Notes: generated from the letters alone by a model not told the origin. 64,000 nt of DNA from Comamonadaceae bacterium UBA4962 (GCA_002397315.1 DHAE01000006.1:62001-126000); one strand, 5' to 3'. Positions 26,191-38,234 are shown, counted from the first letter of the stretch. Program-made: numbers and translations.

Positions 26191-26206
26191 TTCAAACGTC
26201 CTTGAA
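26191..26206. promoter_or_regulatory. LysR-type box between CoA-transferase and LysR genes
   Basis: TTCAA-N6-TTGAA is a perfect 5-base dyad with the T-N11-A style of LysR operators, placed in the 148-base gap between the divergent genes. It is the most likely site for the regulator at 26258-27160. Confidence 0.5.
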
Positions 26207-26257
26207 AATTTACAATCGTGCGGAATCCGTGATGGTTGTGATAACTGGAGATTGACA

Positions 26258-27160
26258 ATGGACATGCATGCCCTGGGCCTGCTGGTGGACATCATCGAAG
26301 CGGGCAACCTGAGCCGTGCCGCTGCGGCCCTCGGCATGAGCCGCGCCAACGTCAGCCAGCGGATCAACCGGTTCGAACGCCAGTTGGGCGTGCAGCTGCT
26401 GCGCCGGACCACGCGCGAGCTGGTTCCCACCGAGATCGGCCTGCGGCTGTACGAGCACGGCCTCGCGATGCGCCACGAAGTCATGGCGGCCGACGAAGTC
26501 GTCAACGACCTGGGCAAGGGGTTGCACGGAACGGTGCGGCTGGGCGTGCCGATCGGCTACGGCCAGTTGCGCATGTCGGCGTGGCTGACGGAGTTCATGC
26601 GGCGCCACCCCGACATCGCGCTGCATGCGATCTTCAACAACGACCTCGAAGAACTCGTGACGGGATCGATCGATTTCGCCGTGCGCGTCATGGCGGAGCC
26701 GCCGCCGCACCTCGTGGCGCGGCGGCTGGGAACGGTGCGCTACGTGGCGTGCGCGGCACCGGCCTTCCTGGAGCAACATGGCAGACCGCAGAACCTGGAG
26801 GCGCTCAAGGCAATGCCGCTCATCGCTTCGTCGCAGACCGGCGAGCGGCTGCAGACCACTTGGCTCCAGGGGCCGAGCCGGCGCGTCGCGCGCATCCGGC
26901 CACGCCTGCTCTCCGCGAACTTCCACTTTCTGCTGGACGCGATAGCGCAAGGCTTGGGAGTGGGGCTGATGCCGGACTACATGGTGGCCAGGACGGTCGG
27001 GCGCGGCGAACTGGAAATCCTGCGCCTGGAGCCCGAGGCACTGGAGTTCCTTTCCACCCAGAAGTTTTTGCTCCATGTGCCCGATCGGTACCAGACGCCT
27101 GCGGTCCGTGCGCTGATCGATTTCATCGTCGCCATGGAAAACGGCGGCTGCGAGCTTTAG
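26258..27160 (+). CDS. LysR-family transcription regulator
   Basis: 300-residue regulator: winged helix in residues 1-60 (SRAAAALGMSRANVSQRINR), then a substrate-sensing domain. The variant N-terminus MDMHALGLLVDIIEAGNLSR belongs to the group that controls CoA-transferase/Bug clusters in Burkholderiales. GGAG lies 8 bases before the ATG at 26258. The frame is open upstream but overlaps the CoA-transferase and is a shadow. It probably regulates the divergent CoA-transferase-Bug operon through the dyad at 26191-26206. Confidence 0.88.
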   Translation: MDMHALGLLVDIIEAGNLSRAAAALGMSRANVSQRINRFERQLGVQLLRRTTRELVPTEIGLRLYEHGLAMRHEVMAADEVVNDLGKGLHGTVRLGVPIGYGQLRMSAWLTEFMRRHPDIALHAIFNNDLEELVTGSIDFAVRVMAEPPPHLVARRLGTVRYVACAAPAFLEQHGRPQNLEALKAMPLIASSQTGERLQTTWLQGPSRRVARIRPRLLSANFHFLLDAIAQGLGVGLMPDYMVARTVGRGELEILRLEPEALEFLSTQKFLLHVPDRYQTPAVRALIDFIVAMENGGCEL

Positions 27161-27584
27161 CCCAGCGGATCTCGATGACGTCTGTCATGCCGTTTGTATA
27201 AATTTTGTTTATCAAAATATTTCCGCAGAGTGGCAAGGCATACGTAATAACGCGGATGCCAGCCGCACGGCCGAATAGAAGACTACCTGCACACGGATGA
27301 GTCGGGCGTCGGGCGACAGACCGGTCTGCCTGCGGCACGCCGGTGCGGCGGGAAAGGGCCGGCCGATCGCCGATGGCCCATCACCGATCACCGATTACCG
27401 ATTTCCGATTTCCGATTTCCGAAGCATGACGGATGGCGGAGGAATCCATTACATCCGTTGAAGGTGTTCGGGCGCCGCCTTCCTGGGCAGTGCGCTGCGC
27501 GGGGCGGAATGGGTGGATCCGGCTGGCCCTTTCCCCCAGGTTCTCACGGCCGCTAACTGCTAACTGTAGAAAGAGGAAAACACC
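27161..27584. other. Intergenic region with AT-rich block and heptamer repeats
   Basis: No gene is convincing. An AT-rich block (27196-27225, TATAAATTTTGTTTATC) follows the LysR gene and looks like a promoter or a scar of inserted DNA. Heptamer repeats fill 27363-27425. A duplicated GCTAACT lies just before the AGAGG ribosome-binding site of the next gene. Confidence 0.55.
27363..27425. repeat. Nine in-phase heptamers (consensus CCGATTT)
   Basis: Reading in steps of seven from 27363 gives CCGATCG, CCGATGG, CCCATCA, CCGATCA, CCGATTA, then CCGATTT three times, and a decayed CCGAAGC. The three perfect copies sit at the right end. Such arrays change copy number by slippage. It lies 160 bases before an exported-protein gene, too far for a core promoter element but inside its upstream region. 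Confidence 0.85.
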
Positions 27585-28355
27585 ATGAGGAAAGCTCTGA
27601 AGCACTGGACCGCCGCTGCCCTGATGTCGGCGACGGCGGCGGCTGCGCTGGCGCCCACCGCCAGCCAGGCCGTCACCCCCGATCCGCGGCACTCGATCAG
27701 CGGCTACTGGTCGTTCCCCCGGACGTTCCACGAGTGGTTCGACTGGCGCTCGTACGCCGGATGGGGCACGGTGGGGGCGGTCAACGTCGCCGCGATCGCG
27801 ATGTACGGGGGGAGCTGGGGAGATCTCACCACGGCGGCCTTCTCGTCCCTCTGCGGCGGATCGGCCGCAGGGGTGCTCGCCACGTGGAAGCCGGTCTCGG
27901 ATCCGTCCGCCGCCTCGCACATCAAGGCCATGGTCAAGGCAGGCGGTGTGGCAGCGGCAGCCGCGGGCTGCGGCTGGGTGGCCAAGACCACCTTCTCGAA
28001 GATGGACAGCGAGGTCCCCAAGGCGCAGAACTACATCAACCGGAACATGACGGCAGCGGCTAGGCAGGATCTCTCCACCGCCGTCAGCACCCTGAACAAC
28101 GCCGTGGAGGCGGCGAGCACCAGCTTCCACAGGATGCAGGACTACAACGAACAGCTCAAGGCCGTGAATCGTGCCTACAACGACAAAGGCTGCGGCAGCA
28201 AGCCGGGTGGCGACCGGCACGTCGAGTGCGTCAAGATCCTGTCCAGCATGACCGACCTGAGCCAGCAGATCGCCTTCAACGCGAAGCAGATCCTGCAGTT
28301 CGGCAATGACGTGCGGCAGGTTGCCTACGCCGTGGACAGCGCCATCAAGTCCTGA
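27585..28355 (+). CDS. Exported protein of unknown function
   Basis: 256 residues, not recognised. A Sec signal peptide (residues 1-29, cut after SQA) is followed by WSFPRTFHEWFDWRSYAGWG, two hydrophobic Gly/Ala-rich segments (about 58-75 and 113-131) and a long helical, polar C-terminal half (140-256) that could form a coiled coil. Several Cys residues could form disulfides. GAGG lies about ten bases before the ATG. The next gene, also exported and unknown, starts 54 bases after the stop behind a hairpin, so the two are likely co-transcribed. Confidence 0.75.
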   Translation: MRKALKHWTAAALMSATAAAALAPTASQAVTPDPRHSISGYWSFPRTFHEWFDWRSYAGWGTVGAVNVAAIAMYGGSWGDLTTAAFSSLCGGSAAGVLATWKPVSDPSAASHIKAMVKAGGVAAAAAGCGWVAKTTFSKMDSEVPKAQNYINRNMTAAARQDLSTAVSTLNNAVEAASTSFHRMQDYNEQLKAVNRAYNDKGCGSKPGGDRHVECVKILSSMTDLSQQIAFNAKQILQFGNDVRQVAYAVDSAIKS

Positions 28356-28362
28356 TGCCGAT

Positions 28363-28393
28363 GGGGGGGCGAAAGCCCCTCCCCACCCGTTTT
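28363..28393 (+). terminator. Hairpin with short T-run between two unknown exported genes
   Basis: GGGGGGGC-GAAA-GCCCCTCCCC (28363-28384) is a strong GNRA-capped stem followed after five bases by TTTT. It may be a partial terminator reducing expression of the second gene, or protect the 3' end of the first message. Confidence 0.55.
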
Positions 28394-28409
28394 CCCTCTG
28401 CGAGGCACC

Positions 28410-29303
28410 ATGTTTTTGACAACCAAGTCCCAGCGCATGGCGGCCGCGGCCGCAGCGGCCGCCGTGCTGGTGGCCATTCTGGCGGTGGCCCGCAACGGTG
28501 CGCCGGAAACGCCGCAACCCGCCGCGGGCCCGTCGCGTCCCGCGGCGGACGGGCTCCAGCCATCGGGAAAAGTCGCATCGACCCGGATCAGCGACAGCAC
28601 CCTCACCTGGATGAATGCATCGATGCCGCAAGGCATGTTCGCCCAGATGGATCCCGAGGAAGTCGCGAAGGTGCCCTTGCCGTCCTATGGGCACCCCGCG
28701 GCAGACCGCGCCATGCTGCTCATGGACTGCAAGGACTTCGCCGAATCCGGCGATGCCGTGAGCAACGAACTGGCGAACCTCTCGGGACTGAAGCCCGACG
28801 ATCCGAGTGTCGAGATGATGATGTTCTTCCGCGAAGTGCAGGGCGCGCGCTGCAGGAACGTGGGCCACGTCGATCCTGCCGAGGTCGATGCCCTCATGGC
28901 CGAGGCCGCCGCCGCCGGCAACCCGCGGGGCCGGACCTATGTCGCGGCCAAGGCGCTGGCGTCCAGCATGCAGACCGAGAAGGACGCGCAGGGCAACATG
29001 TCGCTGGCCCCGGTGTCGCCCCAGGCGAGGGCCGCCGCGCGGGACATGCTGGAACTGGCGCGGACCGGCGACCTCGAGGCCATCGGCAGGGCCTACATGG
29101 TGACTTCCACGGACCGGTACGGGCTCGGCGATCCGATCGCCTCGGCGGCCTGGAAGCTCGTCATGGCCCAGGACCGCATGTCGCCCACGTTCAATCCTGC
29201 CCCGCCCGGCGAACAGCCGCCTGCCGGCATGTCACCCGCCGACCAGGCGCTCGCGGTTTCCCGGGCCCGCGAGTACTTCAACGCCTGCTGCGCCAAGAAG
29301 TGA
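28410..29303 (+). CDS. Membrane-anchored or exported protein of unknown function
   Basis: 297 residues, not recognised. One hydrophobic N-terminal segment (about residues 8-27, rich in Ala and Val) is followed by a Pro/Ala-rich linker and a soluble, mostly helical domain with AEVDALMAEAAAAGNPRGRT, which looks like a Sel1/TPR-style helical pair. There are Cys residues in the middle and in the C-terminal CCAKK. It lies directly behind the other exported unknown and converges with a Bug gene. Confidence 0.7.
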   Translation: MFLTTKSQRMAAAAAAAAVLVAILAVARNGAPETPQPAAGPSRPAADGLQPSGKVASTRISDSTLTWMNASMPQGMFAQMDPEEVAKVPLPSYGHPAADRAMLLMDCKDFAESGDAVSNELANLSGLKPDDPSVEMMMFFREVQGARCRNVGHVDPAEVDALMAEAAAAGNPRGRTYVAAKALASSMQTEKDAQGNMSLAPVSPQARAAARDMLELARTGDLEAIGRAYMVTSTDRYGLGDPIASAAWKLVMAQDRMSPTFNPAPPGEQPPAGMSPADQALAVSRAREYFNACCAKK

Positions 29304-29360
29304 TGATCGGCGCCGGGCCGGTCGCGCCTGCTGCGGCAACGCCTGCCCGGCGGGGCGCGC

Positions 29361-30353
29361 TTACTCGATCTTCGCGCCCGAGGCCTCGACGATGCCCTTC
29401 CACTTCGCATAGTCGGCCTTGAGCAGCGCCGAGAACTGCGTGCTGCTCATCGATTCCGGCTCGGCGCCCTGGGCCTGGATGGCGGCGCGCATTTCCGGCT
29501 GGGCCAGCAGCTTGTTGACCTCGGTGTTCACCGTGGTGACCACGTTGGCCGGCGTGCCCGCGGGCGCGAAGATGCCGTACCAGGAGCTGACGTCGAAGCC
29601 CTTGTAGCCCGATTCCGCCACGGTGGGCACGTCGGGCAGCGAGGAACTGCGCTTGATCGAGGTGACGGCCAGCGGGCGCAGCTTGCCGGACTTGATCTGG
29701 CCCATCGCCGAGGGCACGGAAGACACCAGCAGATCGACGTTGCCGGCGAGCGCGTCCATCAGCGCCGGGTTGGAGCCCTTGTAGGGGATGTGGCTGAGCT
29801 TGATGCCCGCCGCCTTCTCGAACAGGTCGCCCGCGAGGTGGATGGTGGTGCCGTTGCCGGGCGAGCCGTAGGTGATCTTGCCGGGCTCGGCGCGCGCGGC
29901 CGCCACCACGTCGGCCAGCGTCTTGAAGCGGGAGTTGGCGCCGGTGGCGATGATCACCGGCGTGTAGGCCACGTGCGCGATGGCCACGAGATCCTTCGTG
30001 GGATCCCAGGGCAGGTTCTTGTAGAGGTAGGGCGCGACGACGAGGTTGTCCTTCTGGCCCATCACGAGGTCGTAGCCCGTGGGCGCGGCCTTGACGGTTT
30101 CGGTGATGCCGATGGTGCCGCCGGCGCCGGCGCGGTTGTCGGGCACCACCGTCCAGTGCAGGGTCTCGGTGAGCTTGGTCGCGACGAGGCGCGAGAGGAT
30201 GTCGGTGCCGCCGCCGGGCGGGAAGGGCACGATGAGCCGCACGGGCTTGGCGGGATAGGCATTGCCGGCGGGCGCGGCGGCCGGGGCCGTCTGGGCCGAG
30301 GCGGTGCCCAGCGCGAAGGCGAGGGCGGCGAACGAAATCACGGTACGGATCAT
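29361..30353 (-). CDS. Bug/TctC-family periplasmic substrate-binding protein
   Basis: 330-residue solute receptor with a Sec signal peptide (MIRTVISFAALAFALGTASA). The Bug motifs LIVPFPPGGGTDILSRL, VVPDNRAGAGGTIG and HIPYKGSNPAL are all present. The start at 30353 has GGAG eight to ten bases upstream. It appears to be monocistronic. No transporter membrane subunit is nearby. Confidence 0.9.
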   Translation of the reverse strand: MIRTVISFAALAFALGTASAQTAPAAAPAGNAYPAKPVRLIVPFPPGGGTDILSRLVATKLTETLHWTVVPDNRAGAGGTIGITETVKAAPTGYDLVMGQKDNLVVAPYLYKNLPWDPTKDLVAIAHVAYTPVIIATGANSRFKTLADVVAAARAEPGKITYGSPGNGTTIHLAGDLFEKAAGIKLSHIPYKGSNPALMDALAGNVDLLVSSVPSAMGQIKSGKLRPLAVTSIKRSSSLPDVPTVAESGYKGFDVSSWYGIFAPAGTPANVVTTVNTEVNKLLAQPEMRAAIQAQGAEPESMSSTQFSALLKADYAKWKGIVEASGAKIE

Positions 30354-30537
30354 GGGTGGTTTGTCTCCGGAAAAAAGGGCTTGCGCGATGGTGACGATTC
30401 TTGGCGCGCCGGCACGCCGGGCGCAACCGGGCAAGCGCTAGGCGCGGTGGAATCTTCGCGATGGCCCGGGAGGCCCGGTCATTGCCGAGCCGGTCTCACG
30501 CGCCGCGGCCGGTGGGGCTGCCGTGGCATCCCAGGGC

Positions 30538-31347
30538 TCAGGGCTGCCGCACGTCGGCCACGGGCACGTCGCCGAAATCCGCGCGCGCGAGCCAGGCCAG
30601 TACGCGCGCCGCGGCGTCGTCGGGCGAGGTCAGTGCGCCATCCGTCTTGAGGTTGGCGAAGTTCTGCTGGTCGGGAAAAGCGGCCGGGTCGGCGGCGCGC
30701 AGATGGACCTGCATGTCGGTGTCGATCACACCGGGAGCCAGCGAGCATACCCGGGCGCCGCCGGGGCGCAGGGCTTCGTCGAGCGCGAGGCAGCGCGTGA
30801 AATGGTCCATCCCGGCCTTGGCGGCGCAGTACGCCGATTGCGACGCCATGGCGCGGCGCCCGAGGCCGGACGAAATGTTGAGCACCTTGAGCGGCACGCC
30901 CCAGCCGCGCGTGGCGGCAAGGAACGCGGCGGTGAGCTGCATCGGGGCTTCCAGCCCGACGCGCAGGGCGTTCGCGAGATCGGCCGGATCGCAGTCCGAC
31001 AGCGGCGCGATGTGCGGCACCACGCCGGCATTGTTGATGAGCGTGGCGCTGGCGTAGCGGCCGGCCGGCTGGGCCGCGAGCCAGCCGCGCAGCCGCCCGG
31101 CGGCCGTGGCGCCGTCGGCGAGATCCTGCTCCCACTGTTCAAGCGGCGCCCCGGCGTGCTGCGCGATGCCGGCCAGCTCGCCGCTGGTGGCGCGGGCGAG
31201 CGTGACGAGCGCATGGCCCTGCTGCAGCAACTGCCGGGCCATGGCCAGGCCCATGCCGCGCGAGGCGCCGGTGAGGATGACGAGGGGGCGCGGCCCTGGG
31301 GCGGATGCCCCAGCCGGGGACGAAGAGGGGAGGGAGGTGCCTTGCAT
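30538..31347 (-). CDS. Short-chain dehydrogenase/reductase
   Basis: 269-residue SDR. The cofactor motif is TGASRGMGLAMA near residue 28, NNAG follows (TLINNAGVV), and the catalytic residues are Ser in NISSGLG and Tyr/Lys in SAYCAAKAG. It resembles sepiapterin-reductase-like SDRs (substrate binding around PGVIDTDMQ). The start could be 31347 (MQGTSLP) or 31374, two bases after the RluA stop; the nearer Met was chosen. It is the last gene of a histidine kinase-RluA-SDR run. Confidence 0.85.
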   Translation of the reverse strand: MQGTSLPSSSPAGASAPGPRPLVILTGASRGMGLAMARQLLQQGHALVTLARATSGELAGIAQHAGAPLEQWEQDLADGATAAGRLRGWLAAQPAGRYASATLINNAGVVPHIAPLSDCDPADLANALRVGLEAPMQLTAAFLAATRGWGVPLKVLNISSGLGRRAMASQSAYCAAKAGMDHFTRCLALDEALRPGGARVCSLAPGVIDTDMQVHLRAADPAAFPDQQNFANLKTDGALTSPDDAAARVLAWLARADFGDVPVADVRQP

Positions 31348-31376
31348 GGTGCCGCGATGGTACTGCGGCAGCATGC

Positions 31377-32186
31377 TCAGAACGGCGCGGGCAGATCGAA
31401 AGACAGGGGCGCGCCGGTGCGGGGATGCGCGAACGCGATCCGCTGCGCATGCAGCAGCAGCCGCGGGGCGAGCGCCTGCACGGGCGGGGGAGCGTAGAGC
31501 GCATCGCCCAGGATCGGATGGCCGATCGCCGCCATGTGCACGCGCAGCTGGTGCGTGCGGCCGGTGACGGGCTCCAGCAGCACGCGCAGCGTGCCAGGCG
31601 CCGACCCGGGGAAGCCGCCTGCGGCGGTCGCGGGCCGCCAGCGCGTGAGGCTCGGCTTGCCGTGCTGCGGGTCCACCACGCGCAGCGGGCGGCGCTCCCA
31701 GTCGGCGGCGATGGGCAGGTCGATTTCCTGCCAGTGTCCGTCCGGAAGGGTGGTCACCGGTGGGATGGCCGGAGCGCTTTCGGCCGGGACAGATCCGGGG
31801 CCCGCGTGCACGACCGCCACGTAACGCTTGTGCACCTGCCGTGCGGCGAACGCGTGGCCAAGCACGCGCTGCGCCTCGGCATGGAGCGCCATCAGCACGA
31901 GGCCCGAGGTCGCCTGGTCGAGGCGGTGCACCACGCAGGCGCCGGGCCAGTGGCGCGCGGCGCGGGTGCTCAGGCAGTCCTGCTTGTCCGGGCCGCGGCC
32001 GGGCACGCAGAGCAGCCCCGAGGGCTTGGCCAGCACGATGAGGTCGGCATCGGCGTAGAGGCAGTCGGGTGCGGTGGCAACCGTGTCGCCGTCCAGTGCG
32101 GCCGGCGCGTGCGGTGTGTCCGGCATGGCCTGCACGGAAGGGGGCGCAAGGCGGGCGGGAGCGCCGTCCTTCTCGGTGCCGTTCAC
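31377..32186 (-). CDS. RluA-family pseudouridine synthase
   Basis: 269-residue RNA pseudouridine synthase of the RluA type. The catalytic Asp is in VVHRLDQATSGLVLMAL near residue 94; the later EPVTGRTHQLRVHMAAIGHPI is the usual RNA-binding core. There is no S4 domain, so it is closer to RluA (23S U746 and tRNA U32) than to RluC/D, though the exact target is not proven. It starts six bases after the histidine kinase stop. Confidence 0.9.
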   Translation of the reverse strand: MNGTEKDGAPARLAPPSVQAMPDTPHAPAALDGDTVATAPDCLYADADLIVLAKPSGLLCVPGRGPDKQDCLSTRAARHWPGACVVHRLDQATSGLVLMALHAEAQRVLGHAFAARQVHKRYVAVVHAGPGSVPAESAPAIPPVTTLPDGHWQEIDLPIAADWERRPLRVVDPQHGKPSLTRWRPATAAGGFPGSAPGTLRVLLEPVTGRTHQLRVHMAAIGHPILGDALYAPPPVQALAPRLLLHAQRIAFAHPRTGAPLSFDLPAPF

Positions 32187-32192
32187 GGGGCT

Positions 32193-34544
32193 TCAGGTCC
32201 CGGAGCCATGCACCAGCCGGTGCACCGTGGCGCACAGCTCGTCCACGTCGTTGGGCTTGTGGATCAGCGCGTTGGCACCTTCGGCCAGCGCATCGCGCTC
32301 GATCTCGGCCGTGACGTGGCCGGAGGCGAGCGCCACGGGCAGGTCGGCGCGGATGCGCTTGGCCTCGCGCACCAGGTCCACGCCGCAGTAGCCGGGCATG
32401 TTGTAGTCGGTCACGACGAGGTCGTAGGCCTGCGGATCGGCCGCCAGCGCCGATGCCGCCTCGCGCGGATCGGTGAAGCCGCTCACGCGGTAGCCGCGGC
32501 GGCGCAGCAGGCGCTGCACGAGGAACACCAGGGCCTGGTCGTCGTCCACGTACATCACGTGGTGCTGGCGCTCGGCCGGGCTGGCCTGCGCGGGCGGTGC
32601 CGGCGGCGAGGCCGGGCGGGCAGCGGCGCCATCGGCATCCGCCGCGCCCGCGCCGGCACTGGCTCCGGCACCGCTCGGCACGGGCAGTGCAGCCGCGGCG
32701 GGCCGGGCCTGTTCCGGCGCCAGGGCGGCAGCGGCTGCCTGCGGCACGGCGGGGAAATAGAGCGTGAAGCGGCTGCCTTCGCCGGGCGCGCTCTGCACGT
32801 CCACCGCGCCGCCGTGGGTGCGCATCACCCCGTGCACCACGGCCAGCCCCAGGCCCGTGCCCTGGCCGACGGGCTTGGTGGTGAAGAACGGTTCGAAGAT
32901 GCGCTGCTGCGTGGCGGCGTCCATGCCCGGGCCGTTGTCGCTCACGCTGATCACCACGTATTCGCCGGGGGGCAGGGCGAGCCGTTCGCACAGCCGCTGG
33001 TCGGGCTGCGTGGCCGAGGCCTCCACGCGCACGGTGCCGCGCGCGTCGCCGATGGCATGGATCGCGTTGGTGCAGAGGTTGAGCAGCGCCTGTTCGACCT
33101 GGGTGGCGTCGGCGAGCATGGCGGGCAGGGGCGCATCGATCTGCAGGCGCAGCTCGATGGCCGGCGGCAGCGTCACGCGCAGCAGGCGCTCGGTGTCGTG
33201 CACGGCCTCCGACACGGGTACGGCGGTGCGCTGGGGCGGCTCGTTGCGGCTGAAGGTGAGGATCTGCCGCACCAGGTCGCGCGCGCGGCGGCCGGCCTTC
33301 TCGATCTCGCGCAGGCTTTCCAGGGCCGGCGCATCGGCCGCGCAATCGGCCTTGGCCAGCTCGACGTTGCCGAGGATGGCGCTCAGGATGTTGTTGAAGT
33401 CGTGGGCGATGCCGCCGGCCATGGTGCCCACGGCCTGCATCTTGTGCGATTCGCGGAGCTGGGCTTCGAGTTCGTTGCGGTGCGCCTCGGCCTTCTTGCG
33501 GCCCGTGAGATCGCGCGCGAACACGGTGGTGGTCTCGCCCTCGGCATGCCGCTCGAACGACACGCTCACTTCCACCGCCAGTTCCTTGCCGCTGGCGGTG
33601 AGGGCCACCATCTCGCCGAGCACCGCCTGGGTGGCCAGTTGCGCGAAGGCGAGCGCCTGCGCCGCATCGGGCAGGAACCGGTCGAGCGGGCTGCCGAGCG
33701 CGTCGGCCGTGGCGCACTGGAACAGCGCCGCGGCCGTGGGATTGAAGACGGTGATGCGCTGGTGCTGGTCCACGCAGATGATGGCGTCCAGCGCGGAATT
33801 GATCACGGCCTCCAGGCGGCGCTCGCTGGCATAGAGCTGCGCGTTGCGCTCCTGCAGGGCGGTGGCGCTCTGCTGCAGTGCGCGCCGTTCGGCCACGAGC
33901 GGGCCCTGGTCCACCACCGCGCAGAGGTACTGCCACTGGGCCGGGGCGCCGTCCGCCTGCGGGGCCTCGATGCGCGCGATGTACAGGTCGCCGGTGATGC
34001 CCGCGCCTTTCGGGCCGATCGGAAAGACCACCTCGCTGGCCTCGCCGTGGCCGTGGTCGCGGGCCTGCGCGAAGGTGTCGCGCACGCGGTCGGCATCGTC
34101 CGTGCTCACGAACGGCATCAGCGAGGTCAGCGGCCGGTCGGCCTCGGTGGGCTGGAAGCAGCGGTGCGCCATGGAGTTGGCCTGCACCACCATGTCGTGC
34201 TCGTCGAGCACCATGAGGGCCAGCGGCACGCTGGCGAAGAGCGTCTCGAAACGTTCCGAGGCGCTTTCGGCCGCGGCCTGGCTGTAGCGCAGCACCTTGT
34301 TCTGCACCTCCAGCTCGGCCTGGTAGGCGCGCAGCTCGGCGATGAGGGCGGCCACCGGGCCTTCCGGCCGGCCGGGATTTCTGCGATTGGCCATCACGAC
34401 CTCGTCCGCGCCCGCCGCGGCAGGCGCTGGCAGGGCGGGAAGCGCCGCCTGCGCCGGCGTCGCGGCCGCTTCGCCACCCGCCGCGGCGCCGCGCTCGCCC
34501 TCCGGATCGGGCGGCAGCAGGAAGGACAGGTGGGGGCGGCTCAT
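32193..34544 (-). CDS. PAS-containing hybrid sensor histidine kinase
   Basis: 783 residues with no membrane segment, so a cytoplasmic sensor. Order: low-complexity Ala/Pro N-terminus (1-60), helical stretch, PAS domain (about 100-215), second PAS (about 240-350), kinase core with phospho-acceptor His381 in GGIAHDFNNILSAI, ATP-binding DNGPGMD and GTGLGLAVVHG, an Ala/Pro linker (about 600-660), and a receiver domain with phospho-Asp713 in VVTDYNMPG. The H-box type (HDFNN) belongs to the soluble hybrid kinases related to NtrB/FixL styles. No separate response regulator is adjacent, so an Hpt partner elsewhere is likely. Confidence 0.9.
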   Translation of the reverse strand: MSRPHLSFLLPPDPEGERGAAAGGEAAATPAQAALPALPAPAAAGADEVVMANRRNPGRPEGPVAALIAELRAYQAELEVQNKVLRYSQAAAESASERFETLFASVPLALMVLDEHDMVVQANSMAHRCFQPTEADRPLTSLMPFVSTDDADRVRDTFAQARDHGHGEASEVVFPIGPKGAGITGDLYIARIEAPQADGAPAQWQYLCAVVDQGPLVAERRALQQSATALQERNAQLYASERRLEAVINSALDAIICVDQHQRITVFNPTAAALFQCATADALGSPLDRFLPDAAQALAFAQLATQAVLGEMVALTASGKELAVEVSVSFERHAEGETTTVFARDLTGRKKAEAHRNELEAQLRESHKMQAVGTMAGGIAHDFNNILSAILGNVELAKADCAADAPALESLREIEKAGRRARDLVRQILTFSRNEPPQRTAVPVSEAVHDTERLLRVTLPPAIELRLQIDAPLPAMLADATQVEQALLNLCTNAIHAIGDARGTVRVEASATQPDQRLCERLALPPGEYVVISVSDNGPGMDAATQQRIFEPFFTTKPVGQGTGLGLAVVHGVMRTHGGAVDVQSAPGEGSRFTLYFPAVPQAAAAALAPEQARPAAAALPVPSGAGASAGAGAADADGAAARPASPPAPPAQASPAERQHHVMYVDDDQALVFLVQRLLRRRGYRVSGFTDPREAASALAADPQAYDLVVTDYNMPGYCGVDLVREAKRIRADLPVALASGHVTAEIERDALAEGANALIHKPNDVDELCATVHRLVHGSGT

Positions 34545-34725
34545 GGGCGGCGGGGCGGCTTGGAACGGGTGCGCCAGCTCGGCGCACGGAAGGCGGCAGC
34601 GCCGCGGGCGAGCCCGCCAGTGTACGCCGCGTGCCGCCCGCCCGCAGGCCCGCCACTGGTTTATGGGGGGGCAACGCGGCCGCGCGGGCCTGCGCGCGCC
34701 TGTGCGGCGCGCGGAGACAGGCCGC

Positions 34726-35187
34726 TCAGCGGCGCACGGACACCAGCTCGACGTCGAAGCGCAGCGTGGCGTTGGGCGGAATCACGCCGCCCGCGCCGGC
34801 CGCGCCGTAGGCGATGGCGGGCGGGCAGGTCAGGCGGGCCTTGCCGCCCGGCTTCATGCGCTGCACGCCTTCGGTCCAGCAGGGGATCACGCGGTTGAGC
34901 GGGAACTCGGTGGGCTCGCCGCGCTTGTAGGAGCTGTCGAATTCCTTGCCGTCCAGGAACGTGCCGCGGTAGTGCACCTTCACCACGTCGGTGGCTTTGG
35001 GAGATTCGCCCGTGCCTTCCTTGATCGACTCGTACACCAGGCCGCTGGCGGTGGTGACGGGCGCCGATGCGGCGGCGGCCGAAGCGGCAGGTGCAGCGGG
35101 CGCGGCAGGAGCGGCGGTGGGCTTCTGGGCGCAAGCGGTACCGGCCAGCAGGACGGCGGCGAGAACGGGCAGCAGGGACTTCTTCAC
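34726..35187 (-). CDS. FKBP-type peptidyl-prolyl isomerase, exported
   Basis: 153 residues: signal peptide (1-21), a 25-residue Ala/Pro spacer, then one FKBP domain with KVHYRGTFLDGKEFDSSYKRG and IPPNATLRFDVELVSV. The signal can be read as SPase I (cut after ACA) or as a weak lipobox at LAGTAC, because the -3 residue is unusual for a lipoprotein. It is a periplasmic folding helper. It lies 47 bases after gcvP on the same strand, with no clear functional link. Confidence 0.9.
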   Translation of the reverse strand: MKKSLLPVLAAVLLAGTACAQKPTAAPAAPAAPAASAAAASAPVTTASGLVYESIKEGTGESPKATDVVKVHYRGTFLDGKEFDSSYKRGEPTEFPLNRVIPCWTEGVQRMKPGGKARLTCPPAIAYGAAGAGGVIPPNATLRFDVELVSVRR

Positions 35188-35234
35188 GGTTCGGATCTCC
35201 GGTCAAAAGGTGCGATGGTAGCCCGCGCGCGTTC

Positions 35235-38126
<2,892 letters not shown>

Positions 38127-38234
38127 GGGAGGGGTCCCGGTCAGCGGAAAGAGGGAAAGGGGAAACGAGAAGGGCGCGCACTGCGCAGGCGCACCGCGGC
38201 GGGCCGGCCCGGGGCCGCCCGCCGGAAGGGCCGG

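Noticed and set aside
27123..27338. A 71-codon minus-strand frame after the LysR gene.
   Set aside because: It overlaps the LysR end, has no ribosome-binding site and no protein-like composition.
30538..34674. A 1378-codon open frame on the minus strand looks like an SDR fused to a long protein.
   Set aside because: Only the part up to 31374 encodes the SDR; the rest lies on the same strand as rluA and the histidine kinase in another frame, is Arg/Ala/Pro-rich without domains, and is a GC-rich shadow.
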